Below are positions 34,331 to 44,007 of a stretch of DNA of 64,000 nucleotides, in pieces. Location of the stretch: contig CAZSHS010000009.1 of the NCBI GenBank assembly GCA_964606665.1, forward strand, positions 35,586 through 99,585, given 5' to 3'. A program made the translations under genes and the position numbers. The DNA comes from Aved-18 sp964606665. GTDB taxonomy: Bacteria; Cyanobacteriota; Vampirovibrionia; Obscuribacterales; Obscuribacteraceae. How positions within the stretch are numbered: the stretch's first letter is position 1; every line of letters starts with the position of its first letter. The notes under the pieces are model-generated. The model searched no databases, was not told where the DNA came from, and worked only from the letters and a program-made list of their open reading frames with translations.

Positions 34331-36361
34331 CTATTCATCTGTGGAACGATATTCGGCATCTACCACTTCGTCACCCGATGCGGTGTAACCAGAGAGGTCT
34401 TCTTCACCATAATCGGTTCCGTAAGAATACTCTTGCTGTTGCCCGCTTTGACCTTGTTGGTCGTAGCCGCCCTGCTGGTTTTGGTCGTAACCGCCACCTT
34501 GGTCGTATCCACCACCTTGGTCACCGTAATCTTCCTCTTCGCCCGTGAAGCCTGCGGCTTCTTTGGAGCGAGCTGCCTGTTGCAAGAGAACGAGAGCGCC
34601 TCTAAGTTCGTTCATTATAGATTTGAGCGTATCGAGATCTGCTCCGTCTTTTAGTTTTTGACGAAGGTCGCCAATCAACATTTCAGAACGTGATTTTTCA
34701 CCTGCGGTTACTTTGTTTCCAAGCTCGCGAATCTGACGCTCGACCGAGTAGCAGATGGAGTCTGCTTCGTTGCGAACATCTGCTTCCTCTTTGCGAGTGC
34801 GGTCATCAGATGCATGCGATTCTGCTTCGCGCACAGCACGAGAGATATCGTCTTTGGTCATGTTTGTACTTGCTGTAATCGTAATCTTTTGCTCTTTGCC
34901 AGTAGACTGGTCGCGAGCTGTCACGTTTAAGATACCGTTTGCGTCGATATCGAAAGTAACTTCGACTTTGGGAACTCCACGGTTAGCTGGGTTGATACCA
35001 TCCAAACGGAAGTTACCAAGCAATTTGTTATCGCGTGCCATGGGACGTTCTCCCTGAAACACATAAATATCAACTGCTGTTTGGTTATCTTCTGCAGTGG
35101 AGAATACTTCAGTTTTTCTAGTAGGAATTGTGGTGTTTCGCTCGACCAGTTTGGTCATAACGCCACCCATTGTTTCGATACCTAGAGAAAGCGGTGTAAC
35201 GTCGAGGAGTACGACCCCTTTGACTTCACCACCAAGTACACCTGCTTGAATTGCAGCGCCTACGGCTACAACTTCGTCAGGGTTAACAGTTTGGTTAGGC
35301 TCTTTGCCACCGGTCAAACTGGCAACCAGTTCTTTGACCGCAGGAATACGAGTCGAACCTCCCACCAAAACGACTTCGTCCAAATTGGAATAATCCAATT
35401 TGGCGTCTTTAAGTGCTTGCTCCATGGGCTGGCGGCAGCGCTCGACCAGACTTCTGGTCAATTCGTTGAAGCGAGCACGGGTCAAAGTCATTTCAAGGTG
35501 CTTGGGACCAGAAGCATCTGCTGTTATAAATGGAAGAGAAATATTGGTTTCAGTAACCGAAGACAATTCAATTTTTGCTTTTTCAGCCGCTTCTGTCAGA
35601 CGTTGAAGAGCTTGACGGTCTTTTCTTAAATCTATTCCTTCTAGTGTATTAAATTCATCGGCAACCCAAACCACAATAGCGGAGTCGAAATCATCTCCCC
35701 CTAGGTGAGTGTCGCCCGAGGTGGACTTAACTTCAAAAACGCCATCGCCCACTTCAAGGATAGATACATCGAACGTTCCACCACCCAGGTCAAAGACCAG
35801 GATCATTTCGTTGTCTTTCTTGTCCATACCATAAGCCAGCGCTGCTGCTGTCGGCTCGTTGATGATACGCAGAACTTCTAGTCCGGCGATTGTGCCAGCG
35901 TTCTTGGTGGATTGACGTTGCGAGTCGTTGAAATAAGCTGGAACCGTAATGACTGCGCTTGTAACCTTTTCGCCCAGATATTTCTCGGCGTCTTCTTTCA
36001 ATTTACGTAGTGTCATGGCAGAAATTTCTTCAGGTGAATAATCTTTGCCCTGGATGCTGACCTTACAGCCACCATCTACACCTTCTTTGACAATGTAAGA
36101 AACCATTTTCTTTTCATTGTCTACTTCTGAAAAGCGACGTCCCATGAAGCGCTTGATTGAATAGACTGTATTTTCAGGATTTAAGACTGCCTGACGACGA
36201 GCCAACTGCCCGACCAGTCTTTCGCCGGATTTGGTGAAGGCGACGACCGAAGGAGTTGTTCTGCCTCCCTCAGCATTTGAGACCACGGTGGGTTGACCCC
36301 CTTCCATGACTGCTACCACGGAGTTAGTAGTTCCCAAATCTATGCCGACTGATTTACCCAT
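34331..36361 (-). CDS. dnaK: Hsp70 chaperone DnaK
   Basis: ATP-dependent protein-folding chaperone. The nucleotide-binding domain starts with GIDLGTTNSVVAVMEGG (residues 5-21) and includes VITVPAYFNDSQRQSTKNAG and FDLGGGTFDVSIL. The substrate-binding domain carries TPLSLGIETMGG and the helical lid. The C-terminus is unusual: about 55 residues of GGYDQGG/NQQGGYDQQG repeats, then an acidic end with DEVVDAEY that corresponds to the common DVxDAEF tail. The linker may modulate client or cochaperone binding. No grpE, dnaJ or HrcA-type site is adjacent. A leader of about 250 bases contains a possible promoter. Confidence 0.97.
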   Translation of the reverse strand: MGKSVGIDLGTTNSVVAVMEGGQPTVVSNAEGGRTTPSVVAFTKSGERLVGQLARRQAVLNPENTVYSIKRFMGRRFSEVDNEKKMVSYIVKEGVDGGCKVSIQGKDYSPEEISAMTLRKLKEDAEKYLGEKVTSAVITVPAYFNDSQRQSTKNAGTIAGLEVLRIINEPTAAALAYGMDKKDNEMILVFDLGGGTFDVSILEVGDGVFEVKSTSGDTHLGGDDFDSAIVVWVADEFNTLEGIDLRKDRQALQRLTEAAEKAKIELSSVTETNISLPFITADASGPKHLEMTLTRARFNELTRSLVERCRQPMEQALKDAKLDYSNLDEVVLVGGSTRIPAVKELVASLTGGKEPNQTVNPDEVVAVGAAIQAGVLGGEVKGVVLLDVTPLSLGIETMGGVMTKLVERNTTIPTRKTEVFSTAEDNQTAVDIYVFQGERPMARDNKLLGNFRLDGINPANRGVPKVEVTFDIDANGILNVTARDQSTGKEQKITITASTNMTKDDISRAVREAESHASDDRTRKEEADVRNEADSICYSVERQIRELGNKVTAGEKSRSEMLIGDLRQKLKDGADLDTLKSIMNELRGALVLLQQAARSKEAAGFTGEEEDYGDQGGGYDQGGGYDQNQQGGYDQQGQSGQQQEYSYGTDYGEEDLSGYTASGDEVVDAEYRSTDE

Positions 36362-36408
36362 TATCTTTGAAACTCCCTATGCTGCTTCAATTCTGGCGGA
36401 GACACCAA

Positions 36409-36437
36409 ATTATACTTGTAGTAAGCGATTGACATGC
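36409..36437 (-). promoter_or_regulatory. Possible dnaK promoter
   Basis: On the minus strand a perfect TATAAT (36409-36414) lies about 48 bases before the start codon. A weak -35-like hexamer (GCATGT, 36432-36437) is 17 bases away. AGGGAG precedes the start codon by 11 bases. I saw no inverted repeat resembling CIRCE. Confidence 0.35.
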
Positions 36438-36608
36438 TCACTTTATTGATTCGTGCCCGTATAGTCGATAAATACTACTAAAGATCCTTTACAGTTTGAT
36501 CAATAAAGAGGCTCTTTGCAGACAAATATCTGCAAGATTTCCCACATTGTGCCCACTAAAACGATCCTTGCTCACCTTTTCAACCGCCAAGTAAAAATAT
36601 TTATCCAC

Positions 36609-37349
36609 CTATTTAATTACTTGTTGAAGTTCAACTCTTTGTCCTATGGCAAGTGGGAGCACTTCGACTCTGGATTCATTATCTTTGGCAAGCTTCATTA
36701 AATGAGAAGGTTGGTACCGATAAAAAACTTGTTCGCCAAGGGGTTGCCAGTGCATTGGCACAAGACGCTTAGCATTCAACTCTTCGGCAATTTTCAATGC
36801 TTCCTCTGGAGAGGCCGTGGCATATTTTCCGCCAATAGGTAGAAAAGCTGTATGCACCGGATGACCCGCGAGTGCCTTTGCAATATCAGCGCTATAAATG
36901 GTGGCACCGGCATGATAATACCCTTCAAAATAATATCCATTGACTGGTTTGCCTGGAGCTCGGCTGCGGGCAAACATCGCTATGATTGTTTTGCCCAGAC
37001 GATTGAGGGGATGCAAGGCGGGAACAGCAGTGATCTTGGTATCACCATAGTAAAGCGACTGCCCGACATCTAAAGGCAAAAACGCTTCGGCCGGAACTTT
37101 CTTTTTGTATTTGCGACGAAGCCAGTTCACAAGTGCTTTTGGTGCCACGAACTGACACTTCCACATTTCGTAAAGCTTGGGTGTGAGCAAAACACCGTGA
37201 TCGAAATGTCCATGACTAAACAAAACTAGATGACCAGGCTGCAGATTAGCAAGGTCGCCTGGACTGGTGAAATATGGGTCAATATAAACCCTAAGATTGG
37301 TCAACTCTACTTGTACAGCGCTATAACCGAAATAGGTCAGGCTCGACAT
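36609..37349 (-). CDS. UlaG-like MBL-fold metal-dependent hydrolase
   Basis: A metallo-beta-lactamase-fold hydrolase of the UlaG/YtkL type, about 246 residues. LVLFSHGHFDHG carries the HxHxDH metal-binding motif near residues 42-53. Further His and Asp ligands are in ALHPLNRL, YSADIA and PMHWQPL. It has no signal peptide, so it acts in the cytoplasm. I start at the ATG at 37349, where the TYFGYSAVQVEL strand that usually opens the family begins. An upstream GTG at 37394 would add 15 atypical residues. The substrate is not predictable. The roughly 250 bases on the 3' side, towards dnaK, hold only the dnaK leader. Confidence 0.85.
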   Translation of the reverse strand: MSSLTYFGYSAVQVELTNLRVYIDPYFTSPGDLANLQPGHLVLFSHGHFDHGVLLTPKLYEMWKCQFVAPKALVNWLRRKYKKKVPAEAFLPLDVGQSLYYGDTKITAVPALHPLNRLGKTIIAMFARSRAPGKPVNGYYFEGYYHAGATIYSADIAKALAGHPVHTAFLPIGGKYATASPEEALKIAEELNAKRLVPMHWQPLGEQVFYRYQPSHLMKLAKDNESRVEVLPLAIGQRVELQQVIK

Positions 37350-37473
37350 CAGTAATTCAGCTCGAAGAGGACCAACAAAACGGCATCGTAACACTTTTAT
37401 CTGAACAATAAGCGAAAACTAGTAAAATCATAGGTTCGTGAGCGCGCGCAAAGCCCTTGACAGGCGGGACAAA

Positions 37474-38691
37474 ATGAAAAACGCAAAACACCTTAATTTC
37501 AGTCTACTTACAACAAGTCTGCTTTTGGCAACCTTTTCTTTATCGGTGCCTCTAAGTGTGTTTGCACAAGACGCCCCTGCAAAAGACGAAGTGCAAGCTA
37601 AAGACGCCGCTCAAGCAAAAGATGTGGCCAAAGATGAGGGTCTCAAGAAAAGTAAGACAAAAGAATTCTTCAAGTATTTAAACCCGATTCCAGAAAAGAA
37701 TTACACAAACGAATCGCAGGACCGTGTAATCAAGAAAAGAAAATTCAAACCTATCGCATTCCCTGGCGCCAAGCCGATTCTGAATCCCGAACTAGGATTG
37801 TTTGCCATAATTCCTACCGAAAAAACTTCGGATATCGCTTTTATGGATGAGCTTGCGGCTCGCCCTGACGTCAATGGTCTATCTATTATGGTGCCGTGGC
37901 AGAGCATAGAAAAGACCGAAGGCGAGTGCGATTTCAGCGCCATCGACCAGGCTTTAGAAGTAGTAAAAAAACACAACAAGACCTTAATCTTGCGCGTGAC
38001 CACTTGTGGACTAAACGATGGCGTTAAATCAGACACACCCGATTGGGTTTTTCAAGCTGGCGTAAAAACTTTGACTTATAAAGATAGCGAAGGAAAAGAG
38101 CATCAGGCGCCAATCTTCTGGGATGGCACTTATATGGCTAAATGGAGCAATTTCATCTCAAGCCTAGGTGAGAAATATGACAACAACAAATACATTCACA
38201 GCGTTGGCATCACTGGCGGTGGCGTACTTGGATCTACTTTAGTGGTTCCAGATTTTGCCGTATTTGAAGATCAAGATTCGGAAACACTTGCTCAAGAAGG
38301 CGCTGCCGGAGCGACAAGCTCAAAATCGGCATATGGAGAATTGTGTAGCATTTTGCGCAAAGAGCACAAAATGAGCGAACGCCAGTTAGTCGAACACTGG
38401 AAATATGTGGGAGACATTTTCCCTAAAGCATTTAAAAATGTCCCTTTGAATTTCGACATCAATCCTCCCCTGCTTGGTCGCAAAGGGCAGGACGCACTGG
38501 ATGAAATCTCGGATTATCTTGTATATAGGTATGGACAGCGCGTTTATCTCACACGTCAAAATATCAAGAATGCAAAGCACGGATTTGATCAGTATCGCGT
38601 TTTCTTGAAATTCCATCCTGACACATTAACCGGATACAGACTGGCATCCACTGTTGGTTGTGGCACAAGTCCTGCTTCAACCAGAAACTGA
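37474..38691 (+). CDS. Exported glycoside-hydrolase-like protein, 3' end truncated
   Basis: An exported protein of about 405 residues in this reading. A signal peptide (about 8-32, ending SVFAQD) and a Lys/Asp/Ala-rich linker precede a domain resembling a TIM-barrel glycosidase, like the GH42-type beta-galactosidase class: GLSIMVPWQSIEKTEG, FSAIDQALEVVKKHNKTLILRV and the WDGTYMAKWSNFISSLG helix. The domain is followed by FHPDTLTGYRLA and then by a 14-residue tail read antisense through the end of the convergent gene. This suggests that the true C-terminus is missing. A GTG at 37438 is an alternative start; GGCGGG precedes the ATG. The exact glycosidase family is uncertain. Confidence 0.65.
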   Translation: MKNAKHLNFSLLTTSLLLATFSLSVPLSVFAQDAPAKDEVQAKDAAQAKDVAKDEGLKKSKTKEFFKYLNPIPEKNYTNESQDRVIKKRKFKPIAFPGAKPILNPELGLFAIIPTEKTSDIAFMDELAARPDVNGLSIMVPWQSIEKTEGECDFSAIDQALEVVKKHNKTLILRVTTCGLNDGVKSDTPDWVFQAGVKTLTYKDSEGKEHQAPIFWDGTYMAKWSNFISSLGEKYDNNKYIHSVGITGGGVLGSTLVVPDFAVFEDQDSETLAQEGAAGATSSKSAYGELCSILRKEHKMSERQLVEHWKYVGDIFPKAFKNVPLNFDINPPLLGRKGQDALDEISDYLVYRYGQRVYLTRQNIKNAKHGFDQYRVFLKFHPDTLTGYRLASTVGCGTSPASTRN

Positions 38692-39662
38692 CCAAGCTTT
38701 AATCCTAGTTCCACTTTTGCCGTCGGTGGCTGTGGTTCAAAGGCTGGCAATTGACCTGCTGTTTCATACTGTCCTGGTATTGGATATTGTCCCGAACCCA
38801 TTCCTACAGTTCCGGCCGGATATGGCTGCGCAGGAGGTATAGGAGGAGCGGGCGGCATGGGTTGACCGGGGGCAGGAACAGGATAAGGATAGTAACCTGG
38901 CGGATAACCAGGATAGTAAGGATAGGGTGGTGGCACATATCCTGGTGGATAGCCTGGATACATCTGACCTGGCACTGCATAGGGATACGGTGGCGGATAT
39001 GGTGGCGGTGGATATGGAGCGCCGGGATGGGGTGGTGGCGCCTGCGGTGCTTGTTCTGATTGCTTTTCGTCTTTGTCTTTGTTTTTTTCTGCTTTCAATT
39101 TTTCTTGCGCAGCTATTTCTTTGGCCACAAGTTCTTCGCGTTTGCGCTCTCTCTCTAGCTCAGCCGCGCGTTTAGACTCGGCGCGCTTGTATGTTTCTAG
39201 TTCTTCTTCTTTTAGAAGTCCTTCTTCATAAAAACTAGCTGGCTGTTTTGGTGTGAGCAATTGAGCATTTGCATCTTCTGCCGCATTTGCTTTATACGAT
39301 TCGGCTTCTTTGATTTTTTCAGGATCAGGCTTTGATGTCTCACGCGTTCCAAGAGGCAATGCTTCTTCAGGAATAGAAAGTGTCAGGACGTCATAAAGCA
39401 AATCGACGTCTTCGAATGGCGAGCTCCAGACTACTCTTGATTTTTGTCCTTCGCCCTCATAAAGTGTCCACATTGGCTGTCCGCCCGAGATTTCAGCTCG
39501 TACAGTCAAAGAATAATTAACGCCTGTGCGCTTGTTCACCCAGGGAAGCTCGACTGTGCAACCTTTGGCTTTTGATCCTTCGGTAAACAGTGAGCGTATA
39601 TCGGCAAGTTTTGGCGCCTGGAAAAGGCTCGACAAGCGAATGTGTTTTTTAGGCTTATACAT
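38589..39662 (-). CDS. Unknown N-terminal domain plus Pro-rich region, C-terminus truncated
   Basis: Residues about 20-110 form a domain shared with the proteins at 44008 and 60053: GCTVELPW, then MWTLYEGEG and VVWSSPFEDVDLLYDVL. Residues 115-200 are a Lys/Glu/Ala-rich coiled-coil-like segment. Residues 205-305 are a Pro/Gly/Tyr-rich run (PPPYPPPYPY type) that is likely disordered. Near 325-340 the sequence LGQFLVEAGLVPQPTVDAS begins a helical repeat of the same type as in the 44008 protein, but the frame then runs antisense into the convergent gene and stops. The gene appears truncated at the same point (near 38641-38647) as its neighbour. Confidence 0.7.
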   Translation of the reverse strand: MYKPKKHIRLSSLFQAPKLADIRSLFTEGSKAKGCTVELPWVNKRTGVNYSLTVRAEISGGQPMWTLYEGEGQKSRVVWSSPFEDVDLLYDVLTLSIPEEALPLGTRETSKPDPEKIKEAESYKANAAEDANAQLLTPKQPASFYEEGLLKEEELETYKRAESKRAAELERERKREELVAKEIAAQEKLKAEKNKDKDEKQSEQAPQAPPPHPGAPYPPPPYPPPYPYAVPGQMYPGYPPGYVPPPYPYYPGYPPGYYPYPVPAPGQPMPPAPPIPPAQPYPAGTVGMGSGQYPIPGQYETAGQLPAFEPQPPTAKVELGLKLGQFLVEAGLVPQPTVDASLYPVNVSGWNFKKTRY

Positions 39663-39724
39663 TGCAATTACTCATGTGAGTCTTACGGCAAAAAATAATT
39701 TACCAAGATTACTTTACCCAGGAT

Positions 39725-40615
39725 CTAAATTAAATCCGCCTGACCGCGTTTGTTTTGCAAAAAGTGCCAGGTGCCTAAATATTCAGCTTCTAAAAGTTTT
39801 TTCTTCTGGGATGAAGAAAGTGGCCATATGACAATGCGACGAAGCATGTGCACTGCAATATTAATGAAACACCAGATGCGCATAAAACCGCTTGTGTAGG
39901 CGCTAAAGAAATAAAGCCTGTTTCGAGCGTAGTAATAGTTGCGCCAGGATGCAAAGCCATCCTTGGTTGAAGCGCCATCAGCATGTTCGATACTGGCTCT
40001 GGGCACAAGCAGGCAGGTCCAGCCGGCTTTAGTCATGCGAGCGCACAACTCGACATCTTCAAAATACAAAAAATAATCGTCATTGAATTTGCCCACTTCT
40101 TTTATAGTCGCGGTTCTCAATAGCAAATTCGAGCCTGACAACCACTGACAGCTCACATTGGTATTTAAATCTTCTGGTGCTTTGAGGGTGGTTTTACCCT
40201 TGGCGAAATTTATCTGTCCCTTGCCAGTTTTTCCTTTGTCAGTATTGAGACAAGCGCCTGCTGCACCAGCTTTAGTATCATCGCCAAGAGCCTGAACTAA
40301 GTGCGATAAAGTGTCGGACGGGACAATAGTGTCGTTGTTTAGAAGCCAGATATATTCGGCGTTTTTGTCGATGCAATAATCAATTCCTTTATTGCATCCG
40401 CCTGAAAATCCGTAATTTTTATCAAGCAAAAGAGTCTCGATTTCTGGATACTCGCTAACTAAAGCCGCGCCCTCTGCGTTTTTTGAGCCGTTATCGACTA
40501 ATAGAATTTTGTAGTTGGAATAATCGAGATTCTTGAGCGAATCAAGACAGTTAACTGTGTGTTCAATGCCACGCCAGTGCAAAATTAGAATATAGACAAG
40601 TGGTTTAGGGAGCAT
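39725..40615 (-). CDS. Glycosyltransferase family 2
   Basis: Transfers a sugar from a nucleotide donor to a glycan or lipid acceptor. The GT-A fold is clear from YILILHWRGIEHTVNCLDSL at the N-terminus, ILLVDNGSKN near residues 35-45 and YIWLLNNDTIVPS near 88-100, which carries the divalent-metal DxD-like site. SCQWLSGSNLLLR and DDYFLYFEDVELCARM are the acceptor-side motifs of rhamnosyl-type enzymes. The C-terminus has a hydrophobic helix (about 235-260) that may tether the protein to the membrane. No other polysaccharide genes are adjacent, so its product is unknown. It is divergent from proC, 102 bases away. Confidence 0.9.
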   Translation of the reverse strand: MLPKPLVYILILHWRGIEHTVNCLDSLKNLDYSNYKILLVDNGSKNAEGAALVSEYPEIETLLLDKNYGFSGGCNKGIDYCIDKNAEYIWLLNNDTIVPSDTLSHLVQALGDDTKAGAAGACLNTDKGKTGKGQINFAKGKTTLKAPEDLNTNVSCQWLSGSNLLLRTATIKEVGKFNDDYFLYFEDVELCARMTKAGWTCLLVPRASIEHADGASTKDGFASWRNYYYARNRLYFFSAYTSGFMRIWCFINIAVHMLRRIVIWPLSSSQKKKLLEAEYLGTWHFLQNKRGQADLI

Positions 40616-40717
40616 GGACTTAATGGACTCTATAGATTCGATAGATTGGTTTGGTCATTGGGAATTTTTTTATTCTGGGCACAAATATATTTACCAGATA
40701 AAGAATAAAGGTTCTCA

Positions 40718-41530
40718 ATGCTCAAAGGAAAAAAACTTGCCGTCATCGGTGTGGGAAAACTAGGTGAAGCACTTATAACCGGTTTACTCAAAGAAGGAAA
40801 TCTTCAAACCAAAGACATAAGCGGATCTGTTTGTCATGAAGCTTCGCTAGAGCGAGTAAAGAACAAGCTTAGCATCGAGGTTACGCTCGATAATAAAAAA
40901 ATTGCAAACGATGCCGATGTTATTTTGCTTGCAGTAAAGCCTCAAAATATGGACTCTGTACTTGGACAAATAAAAGACGTTATCGACGATAACAAGCTTG
41001 TAATCTCTGTTGCTGCCTCTGTATCAACCTCTTTTGTAGAGCAAAGACTAAACCGATCTGTGGCAGTAGTGCGCGCGATGCCCAACACGCCTTGTGTTAT
41101 GAATGCAGGCATGACTGGAATATGTCCGGGAACACATTCTAGTGCGGAGCAAATGGCTTTGGCCAAAGAGATTTTTGACTGTGTAGGCAAGACAGTCTTA
41201 ATAGACGAGTCTTTGATGGACGGACTCACAGCCCTTTCTGCAAGCGGTCCGGCTTACTTGTATGTAGTAATAGAATCACTAGCAGAAGCTGGAGTTAAGC
41301 TTGGAATACCACGCGAAACGTCTACGTTGCTTGCTGCTCAAACTATGTATGGTGCCGCGCGCATGGTGCTTGAATCCAATGCTCATCCAGCCCTGCTCAA
41401 AGATATGGTGACAACGCCTGCCGGGTGTACCATCGATGGCTTAATGGAATTAGAAGAAGGCAAGTTGCGAGTAACACTTATCAAAGCAGTGGTTAAAGCC
41501 GCTCAACGAGCGCGTGAGCTTATAAGCTAG
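40718..41530 (+). CDS. proC: Pyrroline-5-carboxylate reductase
   Basis: Reduces pyrroline-5-carboxylate to proline with NAD(P)H, the last step of proline synthesis. The Rossmann motif GVGKLGEALITGLL is near residues 12-25, VILLAVKPQNM near 69-79 and the conserved RAMPNTPC motif near 122-129. The C-terminal dimerisation segment includes LTALSASGPAYLYVVIESL and KDMVTTPAGCTIDGLMELE. At 270 residues it is full length. The gene is on its own, followed closely by a convergent LRR gene. Confidence 0.96.
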   Translation: MLKGKKLAVIGVGKLGEALITGLLKEGNLQTKDISGSVCHEASLERVKNKLSIEVTLDNKKIANDADVILLAVKPQNMDSVLGQIKDVIDDNKLVISVAASVSTSFVEQRLNRSVAVVRAMPNTPCVMNAGMTGICPGTHSSAEQMALAKEIFDCVGKTVLIDESLMDGLTALSASGPAYLYVVIESLAEAGVKLGIPRETSTLLAAQTMYGAARMVLESNAHPALLKDMVTTPAGCTIDGLMELEEGKLRVTLIKAVVKAAQRARELIS

Positions 41531-41545
41531 ACTGATTTTAGAGAG

Positions 41546-42463
41546 TTAAACTTCGATTTTGCATTTGCTCAAACTGGCTTTGAGCTTGTCTATGCCCGCA
41601 TCTGTTACGTTGCAGTCTTTGAGCGAAAGTTTTTGTAATTTGCTTAAATCAGCAAGGCTGGCTAATGCTTCGTCGTCTATGTGAGTATTATCTAGCCAGA
41701 TTTTGCGCAGACTTTTCATTGAACAGAGGTGTTCAAGCGCTTTTGCCGTAACGTTAGTATCAGACAGATCTATTTCTTTTAGTCTTGTGAATCGAGTTAC
41801 ATTGGCCAAATCTTCGTCTCTCACTTTTGTTTGGCTCAAATCCATAGAATCGAGAATTTGTGGCGGAATGCGCTTGAGCAGCGCAAAATCGACATCTTTG
41901 TCTTTAGCTACTTCTAATTGAACTGATTTTCCTTTAGGCACTTTTATGGTGCCCTTAGCGTCTGCAAGCCATTCCCATGAATCTGGGTCAGATTCAGACT
42001 CGACCAAAAATTCGCCGATGGCAAGATGAGCTGGCAGTTCTAAAATATCGAAATCTGTTGCAGCTACGTCTTTGAATGCTGCTGGATGAATAAGTACATC
42101 TTTTAAGTCTGGCATTTTTTGGGCTTCTGAGTTCACTGGTGGCACGACAGTGACAGGATTAAATGGGCTGGCTGGATTGGCTACTTGTTTGAACTGATTG
42201 AGACCATTGTTTTTGTTCGATTTATCTTGAAAAGCTATTTGCAAGCCGCCTGACAATACAAAGACCGCACCCGCCTGTAAAAAGAGCCGGGCAAAGTCGA
42301 CTTCAAGCCCGTTTTCTGGGTTCTTCGGAACTGGCGGTGCGTAGATTGGCGCCCAGTCGAGTGGCAGACCTTTGGGACCAGCTTCTTTCCAGGGTGGACA
42401 CATGCCCATTCCCGCAATCAGAAACACTGTCGACAAAAATATAAAGCGCTGTTTGCTTCCCAA
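41546..42463 (-). CDS. Membrane-anchored leucine-rich-repeat protein
   Basis: A protein of 305 residues. Residues about 7-22 are hydrophobic and could be a signal anchor, and a second hydrophobic stretch is near 62-80. A linker follows, and the C-terminal 110 residues contain four or five leucine-rich repeats (LKEIDLSDTNV, LRKIWLDNTHI, LQKLSLKDCNV). The repeats resemble those of the Ser/Thr kinase at 17206. The start is TTG at 42463, preceded by AGAGG. No enzymatic domain is visible. It may be a sensory or binding protein. It converges with proC. Confidence 0.75.
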   Translation of the reverse strand: MGSKQRFIFLSTVFLIAGMGMCPPWKEAGPKGLPLDWAPIYAPPVPKNPENGLEVDFARLFLQAGAVFVLSGGLQIAFQDKSNKNNGLNQFKQVANPASPFNPVTVVPPVNSEAQKMPDLKDVLIHPAAFKDVAATDFDILELPAHLAIGEFLVESESDPDSWEWLADAKGTIKVPKGKSVQLEVAKDKDVDFALLKRIPPQILDSMDLSQTKVRDEDLANVTRFTRLKEIDLSDTNVTAKALEHLCSMKSLRKIWLDNTHIDDEALASLADLSKLQKLSLKDCNVTDAGIDKLKASLSKCKIEV

Positions 42464-42558
42464 ATCCTTTACCTCTGTTGAGTCTTAAACCCATTAAAAA
42501 GATAACTAATAATGTTATAGAATGAGTCGTTCGTGAAGATTGTTTTTAGGAAGTGAAA

Positions 42559-43931
42559 ATGACCTTAAGTCAAAAGACCGAAAATAACACTATGTCTAAT
42601 TCCAAAACTGCCCCTAAGTCTGACAAAGAATTGAAATATCTTTGCGGGTTTGGCAATCACCATCAATCGGAAGCTTTGCCGGGTGCACTTCCCATTGGGC
42701 AAAATTCGCCTCAGAAGGCTCCGTATGACTTGTATGCTGAGCAATTGAACGGGACTTCTTTTGTGGCAGAACGTCATGAGAATCTGCGCTCCTGGCTGTA
42801 TCGGATCAAGCCGTCTGTGGTGCATGGTCAGTATGAGCCATATTCGCTTGAAAATTTTTTGAGTCGACCTTTCGACAAAAGTAATTTGAGTCCCAAACAA
42901 CTGCGCTGGGATCCGCTTCCAGACTCTAAAGAAGCCCTTACTTTTCTAGAAGGAATTGTAAGCGTGGCAGGCAATGGATCTGATTCTAGTGTACGGGGAT
43001 CGGCTATACACCTATATAGTTTTAGTAAGACGATGGAGAATCAGTTTTTTACTAATTCTGATGGTGAAATGCTAATTGTCCCTCAAATAGGCGATCTACA
43101 CATTACCACCGAATTTGGTTCTCTTATTTTGGGACCATGGGAATTGGCTGTCATTCCACGTGGAATCAAGTTTGCCGTCGATCCAGTTAATAACAATAGC
43201 GGTGATATCACCCGCGGTTATATACTTGAAAATTATGGTCCACCCCTTAAACTGCCTAATTTAGGTCCAATTGGTTCGAACGGTCTTGCTAATCCGCGAG
43301 ACTTTTTAGCTCCAAGTGCCGCTTATGTAGACGAAGAAGGCGACTTTGAACTAATTACAAAATTCGAAGGTAAATTTTTCAAATCAGCGTTAAAACACAA
43401 TCCATGCGACGTTGTGGCATGGCACGGAAACTATTATCCATACAAATATGACACCAGAAACTTTTGTGTAATAAATTCAGTGAGCTTTGACCACCCCGAT
43501 CCTTCGATTTTTACGGTGCTCACTTCGCCCTCTGAGTTGTCTGGGGTATCAAACATTGATTTTTTATTTTCCCGCCTCGATGGCTTGTGGCGGAAAATTC
43601 TTTTCGCCCGCCTTATTACCATCGCAACGTCATGAGCGAATATATGGGACTTGTAGCTGGGGTATATGACGCTAAGCAAGGTGGCAAAGGCGGCTTTGTC
43701 CCTGGCGGTGGCAGTTTGCACAATTGTATGAGCGCCCATGGACCAGATGCAGAAACCTTCGAGATAGCAAGCCAAACCAATCTTGCTCCGGTAAAATTGG
43801 AAAATACTCTTGCATTTATGTTTGAAAGTTCGCTTGTTTACGTGCCAACTAAGGCAGCGCTCGATGCCGCTTTTGTGCAAGGAAATTATCAGAACTGCTG
43901 GGCAAATTTGAAATCTCATTTCAAAAAATAA
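42559..43931 (+). pseudogene. hmgA: Homogentisate 1,2-dioxygenase, frameshifted
   Basis: The enzyme opens the ring of homogentisate to maleylacetoacetate in tyrosine and phenylalanine breakdown. The first frame (42559-43635) carries CGFGNHHQSEALPGALP and the body of the protein. The second (overlapping, ending 43931) carries the conserved FRPPYYHRNVMSE and GGSLHNCMSAHGPD with the metal-binding His residues. The break lies at the T-run 43560-43565. One extra T would restore D-F-F-I-F-P-P-R-W and a continuous protein of about 457 residues. I start at the ATG at 42559 behind AGGAAG. Either the gene is broken in this strain or a homopolymer length was miscalled. Confidence 0.85.
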
Positions 43932-44007
43932 AAAAGTAACTAATTTGCAGTTTTAAGCGGGCATAAAAGTTTAGGAGTCAGTTAGAAAAATCCACTAATA
44001 AGAGCAA

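Noticed and set aside
34061..34654. 197-codon plus-strand open frame across the dnaK 3' end and terminator
   Set aside because: It crosses a strong terminator and reads antisense through DnaK's Gly/Gln tail and the start of the neighbouring gene.
38751..39059. Plus-strand frame rich in Trp and Arg opposite the Pro-rich region
   Set aside because: It is the antisense reading of a proline-rich repeat, with no start signal.
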